The notes under the pieces: model-generated
The model's input: the letters and a program-made list of their open reading frames with translations, nothing else
Databases searched by the model: none
Told to the model about the DNA's origin: nothing
Made by a program: the position numbers and the translations under genes
Source of the DNA: Poriferisodalis sp965237655
Lineage (GTDB): Bacteria; Actinomycetota; Acidimicrobiia; Acidimicrobiales; Poriferisodalaceae
Direction: 5' to 3'
Length of the DNA: 64,000 bases
NCBI RefSeq assembly: GCF_965237655.1
Contig: NZ_CBDEGB010000002.1
Coordinates: 1,860,001-1,924,000, forward strand
In this document: in pieces, positions 34,091 to 42,343 of the stretch
Layout: every line of letters starts with the position of its first letter
Position numbering within the stretch: the stretch's first letter is position 1

Positions 34091-35476
34091 TTATGGGGGT
34101 GTTCGGTTTGGTGGGTGGAGTTCGTAGCGGTGGTTGGTGTGGTGGCGGTGTACTTGCCAGCCGTCGTCGTGGATGTGGTGGTGGCAGCGGTTGCACACGA
34201 GCACGAGGTTGTTGAGGTCGGTGCGTCCGCCGAGTTCCCAGGGGATGATGTGGTGCGCTTCGCAGTAGATCGGCGATTTGGCGCAGCCGACACAGCCTTG
34301 GTCGCGAAAGGCCAGTGCGGCCCGTTGGGCGTCGGTGGCGATGCGGCGGCTTCGGCCCATTGCCATGTCGCCGGTGGCTCGGTTAAACACGGCGGGCAGG
34401 ATTTGTGCGTCGCAGGCGAGGTGCACGAGTTCGCTGGTTGGGATGGGTGTGCCGTCCGCGAGGCGCGCGTTGGCGAGTTGTCGGTTGACGGTGTCGTAGT
34501 CGGCAACAATCAGCAGCGAGGTGCCCCCACGCCGTGGGCGCCCCCTGGCGTCGGGCTCGAGCATCAGCTTCGCGATGGCGTCTGCGGTGCGCTGGTGGTG
34601 ACTCGGCCGATCGGTGGGGTCTTCGTCACGGTAAAGCTCTCGTTCTTTAGCCGCCACGATGGCGGAGATCTGTGCACCGGCGATCGGGTCGAACTGGGCG
34701 TTGAGCACCACCATGCCCGTCTCGGTGCTGGTGAACACTCGACCTGAGCGGTCCTGGCGCTGACGTTCCAGCAACGACTTGCCGTCGTCGCCGTTTCGGT
34801 CGGCTTGGTGGCGGCGCACCGTGCGACGGAACTCGTCATAGCCCTGCCGCTGCGCAGCGGCCGCCAGATACTGCTCGTTGATGGGGCCCTCGCCGGCGGC
34901 GCGGGCGATCAGCTTTGCGTGCGCCGCGGGGATCGCACCCCTCGCCAGCGCCTCACGCGTCGCATCCAGAGCCTCGAGGCTCACGGCGAGGCGCACGTCG
35001 CTTCTCGCGCTACGCCCTGACGCTGCGAGCTCCACCCGTGCGGCGCGCTCCGCAGCCGCGGTGTCATGACGGCGAGCGATCTCGCCCAGCACCGCTGTTT
35101 TCATCGCCGCCAACGTCGACTCCGAACGGCCGATCACACCCAAACGGCCCCGCAGACCCTCATCAGACAACCCCGCCACATCCACAACACCCACGCACAC
35201 ACCGCCACCAGAACAATCACACGAACCCGGCGGAGGAATAGCGACAGCCGCAGGCGAACGAGAGGCCGGGGAAACGGGCGACAGGTCAGCAGCGGTGGCA
35301 GCCGACGGCAGGTCAATAGCGGCAGTGGCGGGCGGCCGGTTGGCGGCGGCCGCAGCGGGCTTCAGGTCAGTGTCGACAGCAGCGGGCGACAAGGCGGCGC
35401 CAGTAGACAGCAGGTCTGTGGCGACGGCTGACGCGCCAAAGCCAGCGACGGGAGCGGGGACGGCACTTGGGTGCAT
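34091..35476 (-). CDS. HNH endonuclease, 13E12 repeat/DUF222 family
   Basis: A 461-residue protein with an N-terminal DUF222-like helical region (GLRGRLGVIGRSESTLAAMK, ARGAIPAAHAKLIARAAGEG) and a C-terminal HNH motif. The HNH part is CVGCAKSPIYCEAHHIIPWE, then NLVLVCNRCHHHIH, with Zn-binding Cys pairs. Such proteins occur in many copies in actinobacterial genomes; their biological job is not settled. The Ala/Pro-rich first ~80 residues may be non-homologous and the start uncertain. IS110 copy 2 begins 19 bp upstream, so the native promoter has probably been displaced. Confidence 0.88.
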   Translation of the reverse strand: MHPSAVPAPVAGFGASAVATDLLSTGAALSPAAVDTDLKPAAAAANRPPATAAIDLPSAATAADLSPVSPASRSPAAVAIPPPGSCDCSGGGVCVGVVDVAGLSDEGLRGRLGVIGRSESTLAAMKTAVLGEIARRHDTAAAERAARVELAASGRSARSDVRLAVSLEALDATREALARGAIPAAHAKLIARAAGEGPINEQYLAAAAQRQGYDEFRRTVRRHQADRNGDDGKSLLERQRQDRSGRVFTSTETGMVVLNAQFDPIAGAQISAIVAAKERELYRDEDPTDRPSHHQRTADAIAKLMLEPDARGRPRRGGTSLLIVADYDTVNRQLANARLADGTPIPTSELVHLACDAQILPAVFNRATGDMAMGRSRRIATDAQRAALAFRDQGCVGCAKSPIYCEAHHIIPWELGGRTDLNNLVLVCNRCHHHIHDDGWQVHRHHTNHRYELHPPNRTPP

Positions 35477-35495
35477 TGGAACAAACGTACGACAG

Positions 35496-35731
35496 GGGTG
35501 TGACAGTCATGATGGGAGGGTCAGCGGTCGGGCCTGGGTTTGACTCGGGGTGTGACGGGCTTGGTGCCTTGTTCGTGATCTGTCGGCCTGGTGTCCCGGC
35601 TGCTGGCGCGCACCGACCGGTCGGGCGGACGTGACCTCATAGGAGCCTTGGAGACCACCTTGACTGTCCTGTCCGCCGTCCCGGCCGATGGTGCCTCGCT
35701 CACCCAGTTGGGAGAAAGGCAGGGGTTCATC
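35496..35731 (+). ncRNA. IS110 leader, candidate bridge RNA (copy 2)
   Basis: The non-coding leader between the left end and transposase ATG 35732. ATAGGAGC at 35639-35646 equals the right-end sequence at 36964-36971. TGACTGTC at 35661-35668 is the reverse complement of the left-end GACAGTCA at 35502-35509. That order and spacing is what a donor-binding loop would show. Upstream repeats of GGGTGTGAC (35547-35555 region) and TCGTGAT (35573-35579) could form the target loop. The right end has only 17 non-coding bases, so the RNA cannot be at the other side. Confidence 0.5.
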
Positions 35732-36958
35732 ATGGCTGATCAGCCAGTCGGCGTCTATGGAGGCGTCGACACGCACAAGGAGGTCCACGTCGCTGCGGCG
35801 ACCGATCAGGCGGGCCGGGTGCTCGCCACGGCGTCGTTCGGGGCGGACCCGGCGGGGTATCGCCGGCTCGCAGAGTGGCTGGGGTCGTTCGGGCCGCTGG
35901 TGCGTGTCGGTGTCGAGGGCACCGGCTCCTATGGGGCGGGGCTGACGCGTCATCTGGTCGGCTCGGGCGTCGAGGTGGCCGAGGTGAACCGGCCGAACCG
36001 TCAGATGCGTCGCCGCCGCGGAAAGTCCGATGTCGTCGACGCCGAGGCCGCGGCCCGCGCCGCGCTCGCCGGCGACGCGACCACCGCTCCCAAGGGCAGC
36101 GACGGGATTGTGGAGTCGATCCGGGCGATCCGGGTCGCGTTGTGCTCGACCCGTGCCCATCGCACCCGCGTCTCCAATCAGATCCGCGATCTTGTCGTCA
36201 CTGCTCCGGACCGGCTGCGCAGCGCCCTCGAGCCGCTCACGACTGCGCAGCGGGTGGCTCGCTGCGCCCGGTTCCGTCCCGGCGACCCCGCCGAGCCCGC
36301 CGAGGCGGCAAAGATCGCCTTGCGCACCCTGGCCCGCCAACATCAGGTCCTCGACGCCGATCTCGACGAGCTGCGCCGCCATCTCGACGAGCTCACCTTG
36401 ACCGCCAACCCGGCGCTGCGAGCCGCCAAAGGCATCGGCACCGACACGGCGTCGATCCTGCTCATCACCGCCGGCGACAACCCCGAACGGCTCACCGGCG
36501 AAGCGTCGTTCGCAGCGCTGTGCGGCGCATCACCCATCGAGGCGTCCTCAGGCAAGACCACCCGCCACCGCCTCAACCCCGGCGGGAACCGCCAAGCCAA
36601 CCACGCCCTGTGGCGCATCGCCATGGTCCGCCTCGCCACCTGCCCCCGAACACGCGCGTATGCCCAACGCCGCCAAACAGAAGGCAAATCACGCCGAGAG
36701 ATCATCCGATGCCTCAAGCGCTACATCGCCCGCGAAGTCTTCGCACTGCTCGCCCACCCCCACCACGCCAACAGCGCCGGCGATCCAGGCGAACTCCGAC
36801 ACCGCCGACAAGCAGCCGGCCTCAGCCTCGCCCACGCCGCCGACCAGCTCAACACCTGGCCCGCAACCATCTCCATGATCGAACGAGGCAAAGCACCCCA
36901 CCACGCCCTCGTGCCCGCCTACCGCGACTGGCTCAACACACTCCAACCCGCCGCTTGA
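35732..36958 (+). CDS. IS110-family transposase (DEDD recombinase), copy 2
   Basis: A 408-residue transposase from ATG 35732, preceded 12 nt upstream by GGAGAAAGG. A longer reading from GTG 35591 would add 47 residues over the presumed RNA gene. Domains are as in copy 1: DEDD RuvC-like N-terminus, Tnp domain with the Ser region PIEASSGKTTRHR, and an XRE-like C-terminal helix-turn-helix (AGLSLAHAADQLNTWPATIS). The protein is intact, so this copy may be active. Confidence 0.92.
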   Translation: MADQPVGVYGGVDTHKEVHVAAATDQAGRVLATASFGADPAGYRRLAEWLGSFGPLVRVGVEGTGSYGAGLTRHLVGSGVEVAEVNRPNRQMRRRRGKSDVVDAEAAARAALAGDATTAPKGSDGIVESIRAIRVALCSTRAHRTRVSNQIRDLVVTAPDRLRSALEPLTTAQRVARCARFRPGDPAEPAEAAKIALRTLARQHQVLDADLDELRRHLDELTLTANPALRAAKGIGTDTASILLITAGDNPERLTGEASFAALCGASPIEASSGKTTRHRLNPGGNRQANHALWRIAMVRLATCPRTRAYAQRRQTEGKSRREIIRCLKRYIAREVFALLAHPHHANSAGDPGELRHRRQAAGLSLAHAADQLNTWPATISMIERGKAPHHALVPAYRDWLNTLQPAA

Positions 36959-37096
36959 CATCAATAGGAGCATCATTCACGATTGTGAGGTCAGCAGGCG
37001 CGCCTCTGAACTGACTCACGGTGCGACGGGTTACGTGGCAGGTTGACTATCGGGAACGACGCTTTTTCCTAGCCGCACCGCAGAGATCGAGCTGCC

Positions 37097-37873
37097 ATGC
37101 CGCCAACCGGACCTCTCACGGGACGCATCGCCTTGGTCACCGGAATCTCCCGCGACCTCAGCATCGCGGCGACTGTCGCTCGACGGCTCCATGAACTTGG
37201 CGCTGTCGTACACGCGACCGGCTGGCCCACTCGCGACCGAGAGATGCCATGGGGCCACCAACCGCTGTCACCGCTGCCGTTCACCGTCCATCAACACGAT
37301 CTCGAGCAGGCCGAGACCAACCACACCCTCATCGACGAGGTCATCGACGCTCACGGTCGACTCGACATCGTCGTCGCGGCACACGCCCGATCCTCGTTTC
37401 AGCCGTTGTCCGAAGTCGAGGCAACCGAATTGGACCGTGGCTGGGCAGTCAATGTGCGCAGCATTGTCCTGCTGGCCCAGCGATTCGCACAAGTTCACGA
37501 GCCGGCGCCACCGGCGGAGCCTCCGTCCGGGCGCATGATCTGGTTCACCAGCGGCCAGCACATAGCGCCAATGGGCACGGAGATCGCCTACGCCGTGTCC
37601 AAGGGCGCGCTCCACCAGATGACCGCGACGATCAATCATTCACTCTCGGAATCGCGCATCGTGGCCAACTGCATCAACCCCGGTCCCGTTGACACCGGTT
37701 ACGACGAAGGCGATGCGCACCATGCGGTGAGGTCGCGATTTCCTGACCAACGATGGGGCACCCCAGATGACATCGGCAACCTCGTCGAGTTCCTCGCCAC
37801 CGACAGCGGAGGTTGGATCCGGGGCCAGGTCATCAACGCCGAAGGCGGATTCGACCGCTTCAATCAGCCTTGA
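37097..37873 (+). CDS. SDR family oxidoreductase
   Basis: A 258-residue short-chain dehydrogenase-like protein. The cofactor loop TGISRDLSIA replaces the common TGxxxGIG, as in some divergent enoyl-reductase-like SDRs. The catalytic YAVSK is present, as are the Asn-bearing helix AVNVRSI and the C-terminal GQVINAEGGF. It stands alone between IS110 copy 2 and the PadR/ABC locus. The substrate is unknown. Confidence 0.85.
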   Translation: MPPTGPLTGRIALVTGISRDLSIAATVARRLHELGAVVHATGWPTRDREMPWGHQPLSPLPFTVHQHDLEQAETNHTLIDEVIDAHGRLDIVVAAHARSSFQPLSEVEATELDRGWAVNVRSIVLLAQRFAQVHEPAPPAEPPSGRMIWFTSGQHIAPMGTEIAYAVSKGALHQMTATINHSLSESRIVANCINPGPVDTGYDEGDAHHAVRSRFPDQRWGTPDDIGNLVEFLATDSGGWIRGQVINAEGGFDRFNQP

Positions 37874-37941
37874 CGCGCCACAAGATCGTCGACTCGCCCC
37901 GCGAGGCTTGAGCCTCACCAGCTGCGGCCACGGTTCCAGCG

Positions 37942-38649
37942 CTACCCGTCACGCACGGCGTGGAGTTCGACAACGCGTCCGTCGAGGAGACGAATAGAGC
38001 GGTCGGCGAAGGCAGCGGCCCGGGCGTCGTGGGTAGCCATGACGATGGTGTGGCCGTCGCTGGCGAGAGTCCGGAGGAGGTCGACGATCTCGTCGGACCG
38101 CACGCTGTCCAGGAACGACGTCGGTTCATCGGCAAGGACACACTTCGGGTCGTTGTAGAGCGCCCTGGCGACAGCGACGCGTTGGGCTTCCCCAGTGGAC
38201 AGCCGTGAGGCAACGGTGTGGGTGCGGTGAGAGAGCTTGACTGAATCGAGCAGTTCGGTGGCCCGAGCCCGGCCGTCAGCCATGGCTCGGCCGTCAAGCA
38301 GTAAGGAGATCGCCACGTTCTCCCAGATCGTCAGAGTCGGGACGAGTTCGACGATGGGCAAGACGATGCCGATGCTGCGAAGACGTAGACGGGTGCGCTC
38401 GTTGTCGGTCAATGTGGCGAGGTCAACGCCGGCGAAGCGGATCGTGCCCGCTGTCGGCGTGTCGAGCCCGCCCAACAGGTGGAGAAGGGTTGACTTGCCA
38501 CACCCGCTCGGTCCCTGAATTGCGACGAATTCGCCCGGATAGACGCTGATTGACACGTCGTCGAGTGCGGTGACGGTCCCGTCAGTGCCAAAGATCCGGG
38601 TGACGCCGATGGTCTCGACAATCGGCAACGTGTCACACGGCGAGGGCAC
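37942..38649 (-). CDS. ABC transporter ATP-binding protein
   Basis: A 235-residue LolD/MacB-type ATPase. It has Walker A GPSGCGKST, the Q-loop region in an unusual form (IGIVLPIVELVPTLTIWENV, with no Phe-Gln), signature LSTGEAQRVAVARAL in place of LSGGEQQR, and Walker B CVLADEPTSFLD. It starts at GTG 38649, overlapping the PadR gene by 17 bp. No permease is encoded with it. It may work with the divergent permease or be a decaying duplicate. The altered Q-loop and signature argue for specialised or reduced activity. Confidence 0.83.
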   Translation of the reverse strand: MPSPCDTLPIVETIGVTRIFGTDGTVTALDDVSISVYPGEFVAIQGPSGCGKSTLLHLLGGLDTPTAGTIRFAGVDLATLTDNERTRLRLRSIGIVLPIVELVPTLTIWENVAISLLLDGRAMADGRARATELLDSVKLSHRTHTVASRLSTGEAQRVAVARALYNDPKCVLADEPTSFLDSVRSDEIVDLLRTLASDGHTIVMATHDARAAAFADRSIRLLDGRVVELHAVRDG

Positions 38650-39157
38650 GTCGGAGCTCGCCGAGCCGCTGGGCGGTGTGGTCCATCCAGCGCAGATCTG
38701 CCTCAAGGTGGAACAGGGCGAAGTCAAGCAGTACACGCATGTGCTCGTCCGCGTCGGACTTGGCTCTCGTGAGCTCGCGCATCCGCCCCGAGTGCAGTTC
38801 CCGTTGCGCTTCGATGATCTGCCCGGCGTCTCTGCCCGACAGCAATGCAAGCGTCACCTTGAGGAACAGGGCGCTGTGGATGGGCGACTGGGCCGGTTCG
38901 GGCTCGGCATACCAACGCTTGAGGTCGGTAACGCCATCGGCGGTGATGGCATAGGTCTTGCGGTCGGGGCCCTGTCCGGGGGCGGTCTCGGCGAGTTTGA
39001 CGAGACCGTCGCGCTCGAGGCGTGACAGCGTTGCGTAAATCTGGCCGAACCGAAGCGGTCGCATCTCGGCGAAAAGGCTGTCGTAGGAACGCTTCAGGTC
39101 GTAGCCGTGGCGTGGGGTGGCTTCCATGAACCCGAGCAGGGCGTGTTGCACGCTCAT
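38633..39157 (-). CDS. PadR family transcriptional regulator
   Basis: A 174-residue PadR-type repressor. The N-terminal winged helix reads ALLGFMEATPRHGYDLKRSY, then RFGQIYATLSRLERDGLVK. A C-terminal helical dimerisation region (SALFLKVTLALLSGRDAGQI) follows. ATG 39157 is chosen over GTG 39163. It is divergent from an ABC exporter operon and overlaps an ATPase gene downstream, the usual set-up for drug- or peptide-export control. A TATAC/GTATA palindrome lies in the shared promoter region. Confidence 0.88.
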   Translation of the reverse strand: MSVQHALLGFMEATPRHGYDLKRSYDSLFAEMRPLRFGQIYATLSRLERDGLVKLAETAPGQGPDRKTYAITADGVTDLKRWYAEPEPAQSPIHSALFLKVTLALLSGRDAGQIIEAQRELHSGRMRELTRAKSDADEHMRVLLDFALFHLEADLRWMDHTAQRLGELRRALAV

Positions 39158-39199
39158 CAACACGAGTGTGGCACAAGATAGTGGTCAATGCACACCAGG

Positions 39200-39216
39200 T
39201 ATACACAGGTAGTATA
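39200..39216. promoter_or_regulatory. PadR-type operator in divergent promoter
   Basis: Inverted repeat TATAC, 7 bp, GTATA, embedded in two direct copies of CAGGTA. It lies 43 bp upstream of the PadR start and 7 bp before the ABC ATPase start, so binding could block both transcripts. Confidence 0.55.
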
Positions 39217-39223
39217 GTTGCTT

Positions 39224-39916
39224 GTGACCAACATCCATGCCACGAAACTCAGGCGAGTTCACCGACGCGGAGCCCACGAGGTCGTCGCCCTCGACGACGT
39301 GTCCCTGGACATCCACCCGGGCGAGTTCGTGACCGTCACCGGTCCAAGTGGCTCGGGCAAGTCGACGCTGCTGCACCTTCTCGGGCTCATCGACAACCCC
39401 ACCGCCGGCACGCTGTGCATCGACGGCGTCGACACCGCCGGCTTCTCCGATGATCAACGCGCGCAGTTCCGGCGCCAACGGTTCGGGTTCGTGTTCCAGT
39501 CGTTCCTGCTCCTGCCGGGCCTGGCCGCGTGGGAGAACGTTGCCCTCGCCGAGTTGCTCGACGGCAAGCCGCTGCGTACGCAACGTACGAGGGCTATGGC
39601 GCTGCTCGACGACGTGGGCCTGACGGACCGATGGGACCATCCACCCCACGAGCTTTCCGGGGGCGAGCAACAGCGAGTCGCGATCGCCCGGTCGCTCATG
39701 GCAGACCCCGAGGTCGTCTTCGCCGACGAACCGACCGGAGCGCTCGACCAAGCCAACTCGGCGAACATCCTGGCGTTGCTGCGCCAGTTCACCGTCGATC
39801 GAGGGCGGAGCCTCGTCGTCGTCAGCCACGAACCCGCGATTGATGCCAGCGCCGGCGCCACGTTGATCAGCTTGCGCGACGGGCAGGTCGCCGACGACCC
39901 GGTGCCGACGCCATGA
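39224..39916 (+). CDS. ABC transporter ATP-binding protein (MacB/LolD type)
   Basis: A 230-residue ATPase with Walker A GPSGSGKST, Q-loop FGFVFQSFLLLPGL, signature LSGGEQQRVAIARSL and Walker B VVFADEPTGALD. GTG 39224 is preferred, with TTG 39218 possible. The stop overlaps the permease start (ATGA at 39913), so the two are coupled. It energises the FtsX-like permease for export or extraction of a lipid, peptide or drug. Confidence 0.92.
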   Translation: MTNIHATKLRRVHRRGAHEVVALDDVSLDIHPGEFVTVTGPSGSGKSTLLHLLGLIDNPTAGTLCIDGVDTAGFSDDQRAQFRRQRFGFVFQSFLLLPGLAAWENVALAELLDGKPLRTQRTRAMALLDDVGLTDRWDHPPHELSGGEQQRVAIARSLMADPEVVFADEPTGALDQANSANILALLRQFTVDRGRSLVVVSHEPAIDASAGATLISLRDGQVADDPVPTP

Positions 39917-42321
39917 GGTTCGACCGGTTCCGGCTGCTTCACCTTCGACGACTTCGGGAACACCGAATGCGCACGACCGTGTCGGTCCTGGGGATCGCTT
40001 CAGGTGTCGGGCTCATCGTCGCCATGTCGTCGCTGCTCACCTCTGCGACCGCGACGGCCAATGCGACCGTGGCCCTCCTCGGCGGGGCCCGCTACGAAGT
40101 CACCGTCGCCGGAGCTGACCTGGACCGGGCACGCGACGCAATTGCGGGCGTCGAAGATGTCGAGGGCGTCCGCCGCTATGTCGAAGTGCCCGTCATGATC
40201 GACGGCGACCAAGGATGGCTTGTCGCGCTTGAAGACCGTGGCGCTGGGGTCACTACCCGCCAGGCACAAGCCCTGGCGGCCACCACGGGCATCCGGACTG
40301 GCTCAGCCCTTCCGGCGTCTGGCCGTCATGTCTTCACCGGTCCGACCGGGGAGCCCACGGGCGGCCAGATCGCGGGCCGAGCTGACCCCGAACTGCAGGA
40401 TCGCTACGGCGGGCGCTTCGCGGCCGCTGACCTCGATACCGCGCTCGGACTGCGCGGACACACCGGGACCGAAACGCTACTCGTCTATGGCCAGCCCGAC
40501 CCAGCCGCTCTGGCGGCCGCCGCAGGCGACGCGGACATCCGCGAGGCCAACAACAGGGTCGTCCAAGCCCGCAACACCATCAATGTCATGTTCTCCTTGC
40601 TCTCGATCCTGGGGGCCATGGGACTGGTTGTCGGCGGCTTCCTGCTCTTCAACACCATGAACATGACTGTTCTCGACCGTCGTCACGAAATCGCGTCGCT
40701 GCGGGCGCTCGGCGGCGGTCGACGAACCATCCTTGCCGGCGTGCTCGCCGAAGCCGCAACGCTCGGGGCCGTCGGCTCGGCTCTCGGACTGGTGCTGGGC
40801 GCAGCCCTGGCTCGCTCGGTGATCGCCACGGTTCCTGATGCGTTCGCTCGCGCCATCGGAACACCACTGCAGACCTCGGTCCCGGCAACGCTCCTCGTCG
40901 TCGCATGGCTTGTGGGAGTTGCCACCGCAATGGCATCCGCCATCGTTCCGGCCCGCAGGGCGCTTCGTATCGAACCTCTCGAAGCACTCCGCCCCGACGT
41001 CGGTGATCCCTCCGAGCATCGTGTCACCAGCCGCCTGTGGCTCATCGGCCTCGGCGTCGCCCTCTTCGTGATCCCACGAGGCCAGCTTTCGCTCGGCGCG
41101 GCCATGGCCGGTGTCCTGTGCATCGCTGCCGGCGCCGCCTCGTTCATTACGGCGATGACCGTTGCCGTCGCCCGACGGTTGGGTACCAGCGGCGAGCTTG
41201 CAGCGACAGCGCTGAAGCGTTCCCCGCGTCGCGTGTGGGGTACCACGGCCGTGGTGATGGTCGCCGTCGCCGTCGCCGTCACCACCACTGGCATGGCGAT
41301 CAACCTTCGCGACACCTCCAACGAGAACCTGTCCACGGCTCTTCACACCGACTTCTGGATCGGCACCACTAGCGGTGACACCATCGCCATCGTCGGCCTT
41401 CCCCCGGCCTGGACGTCGGAGTTCGAAGCCATACCAGGCGTGCGCTCCGTCGCCGCCAGTACCTGGATCCCCGCTGAGTCGGGACCCCACATCGTTGGCA
41501 TCTCCGGTGTCTACGGCGATTCCGCGTACCCCTTCTCCCGACTCGCCAGCGATGACGCACGTGCCCAGATGGCGGCCGGCGACGGCGCCATCGTGCTGAA
41601 GCAGACCGCTCTCACATTCGACCTAGAAGTCGGCGACGTCATCGACATCCCCGGCGCAACACCGGCCCTGCGACTGCCGATCGTCGCTATCAGTGACGCC
41701 CTCGCCCCCGGCAGTGGCGGCATGATCAACATCTCCCATGACCTCTTCGCCACCCACTACGGAATCAGCAGCTTCGCCCGGTACGAAATCCAACTCGAAC
41801 CCGGCGCCGACCCAGCCGCAGTCCGCGAGCAACTCGACCGGATCACCGCAATCGCAGGACTTCCTATCCAGATCTTCACTGGCGAGGAGTTCCTCGGCGA
41901 CCTCCGGCGATCCGCCGACCAAATCCTCGTCCTCGTCGCGATGATGCTGCTCGTCATTGTCACCTGCGCCGCAATTGCGCTCCTCAACACGCTGCTGGCA
42001 TCAACACTTGAGCGCACCAACGAATTCGCCGCGCTCCGGGCCATCGGTGCCACCAAACGACGCATCCTCACAAGCGTCGCGGCCGAGGCCCTTGCCATCG
42101 GCCTCACAGGGGCAATCCTCGGCGCACTCGCAGGATCCGGCTACCAGGCCATTCTCGTCCGCACCTTCAAGACCACGACCGCGTTCGACGTCGACTACGC
42201 CTTCAGCCCCGCCGCGTTCGCTGCCGCCATCGTCACCGGCATCGCCATCGCTGCAGCCGGCGCAGTCCTGCCGTGCCGCCGAGCCACCCGACTCGACATC
42301 CTCAACGCACTCGCCCGCTGA
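39913..42321 (+). CDS. ABC transporter permease, double FtsX/MacB domain
   Basis: An 802-residue membrane protein. It has an N-terminal membrane segment (TTVSVLGIASGVGLIVAMSS), a periplasmic-type region, and a first FtsX core of three helices (MFSLLSILGAMGLVVGGFLL onward). A second extracellular domain (about residues 460-660) and a second FtsX core near the C-terminus (LVAMMLLVIVTCAAIALLNT) follow. The fused double permease is common in actinobacterial MacB-like exporters. It is coupled to the ATPase upstream and under PadR-type control. The substrate is not predictable. Confidence 0.9.
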   Translation: MRFDRFRLLHLRRLREHRMRTTVSVLGIASGVGLIVAMSSLLTSATATANATVALLGGARYEVTVAGADLDRARDAIAGVEDVEGVRRYVEVPVMIDGDQGWLVALEDRGAGVTTRQAQALAATTGIRTGSALPASGRHVFTGPTGEPTGGQIAGRADPELQDRYGGRFAAADLDTALGLRGHTGTETLLVYGQPDPAALAAAAGDADIREANNRVVQARNTINVMFSLLSILGAMGLVVGGFLLFNTMNMTVLDRRHEIASLRALGGGRRTILAGVLAEAATLGAVGSALGLVLGAALARSVIATVPDAFARAIGTPLQTSVPATLLVVAWLVGVATAMASAIVPARRALRIEPLEALRPDVGDPSEHRVTSRLWLIGLGVALFVIPRGQLSLGAAMAGVLCIAAGAASFITAMTVAVARRLGTSGELAATALKRSPRRVWGTTAVVMVAVAVAVTTTGMAINLRDTSNENLSTALHTDFWIGTTSGDTIAIVGLPPAWTSEFEAIPGVRSVAASTWIPAESGPHIVGISGVYGDSAYPFSRLASDDARAQMAAGDGAIVLKQTALTFDLEVGDVIDIPGATPALRLPIVAISDALAPGSGGMINISHDLFATHYGISSFARYEIQLEPGADPAAVREQLDRITAIAGLPIQIFTGEEFLGDLRRSADQILVLVAMMLLVIVTCAAIALLNTLLASTLERTNEFAALRAIGATKRRILTSVAAEALAIGLTGAILGALAGSGYQAILVRTFKTTTAFDVDYAFSPAAFAAAIVTGIAIAAAGAVLPCRRATRLDILNALAR

Positions 42322-42343
42322 GCCCTCGCCTCGCCGCGCAGGG

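Larger units (their letters stand above)
35496..36975 (+). mobile_element. IS110-family insertion sequence, copy 2
   Basis: A 1480-bp element, inverted relative to copy 1 and nearly identical to it from GGGTGTGACAGTC at 35496 to GGAGCATCA at 36975. The flanks differ from those of copy 1, which defines the ends. Both left junctions carry CGACAG just outside the element, suggesting a preferred target. It sits between the HNH gene start and an SDR gene. The 36976-37096 stretch holds nothing recognisable. Confidence 0.9.

Noticed and set aside
27531..36975. The inverted IS pair as a classical composite transposon moving katG
   Set aside because: IS110 elements use RNA-guided recombination without terminal inverted repeats. 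The hydrolase halves around copy 1 show independent insertion, and katG-furA is a common native actinobacterial pair.
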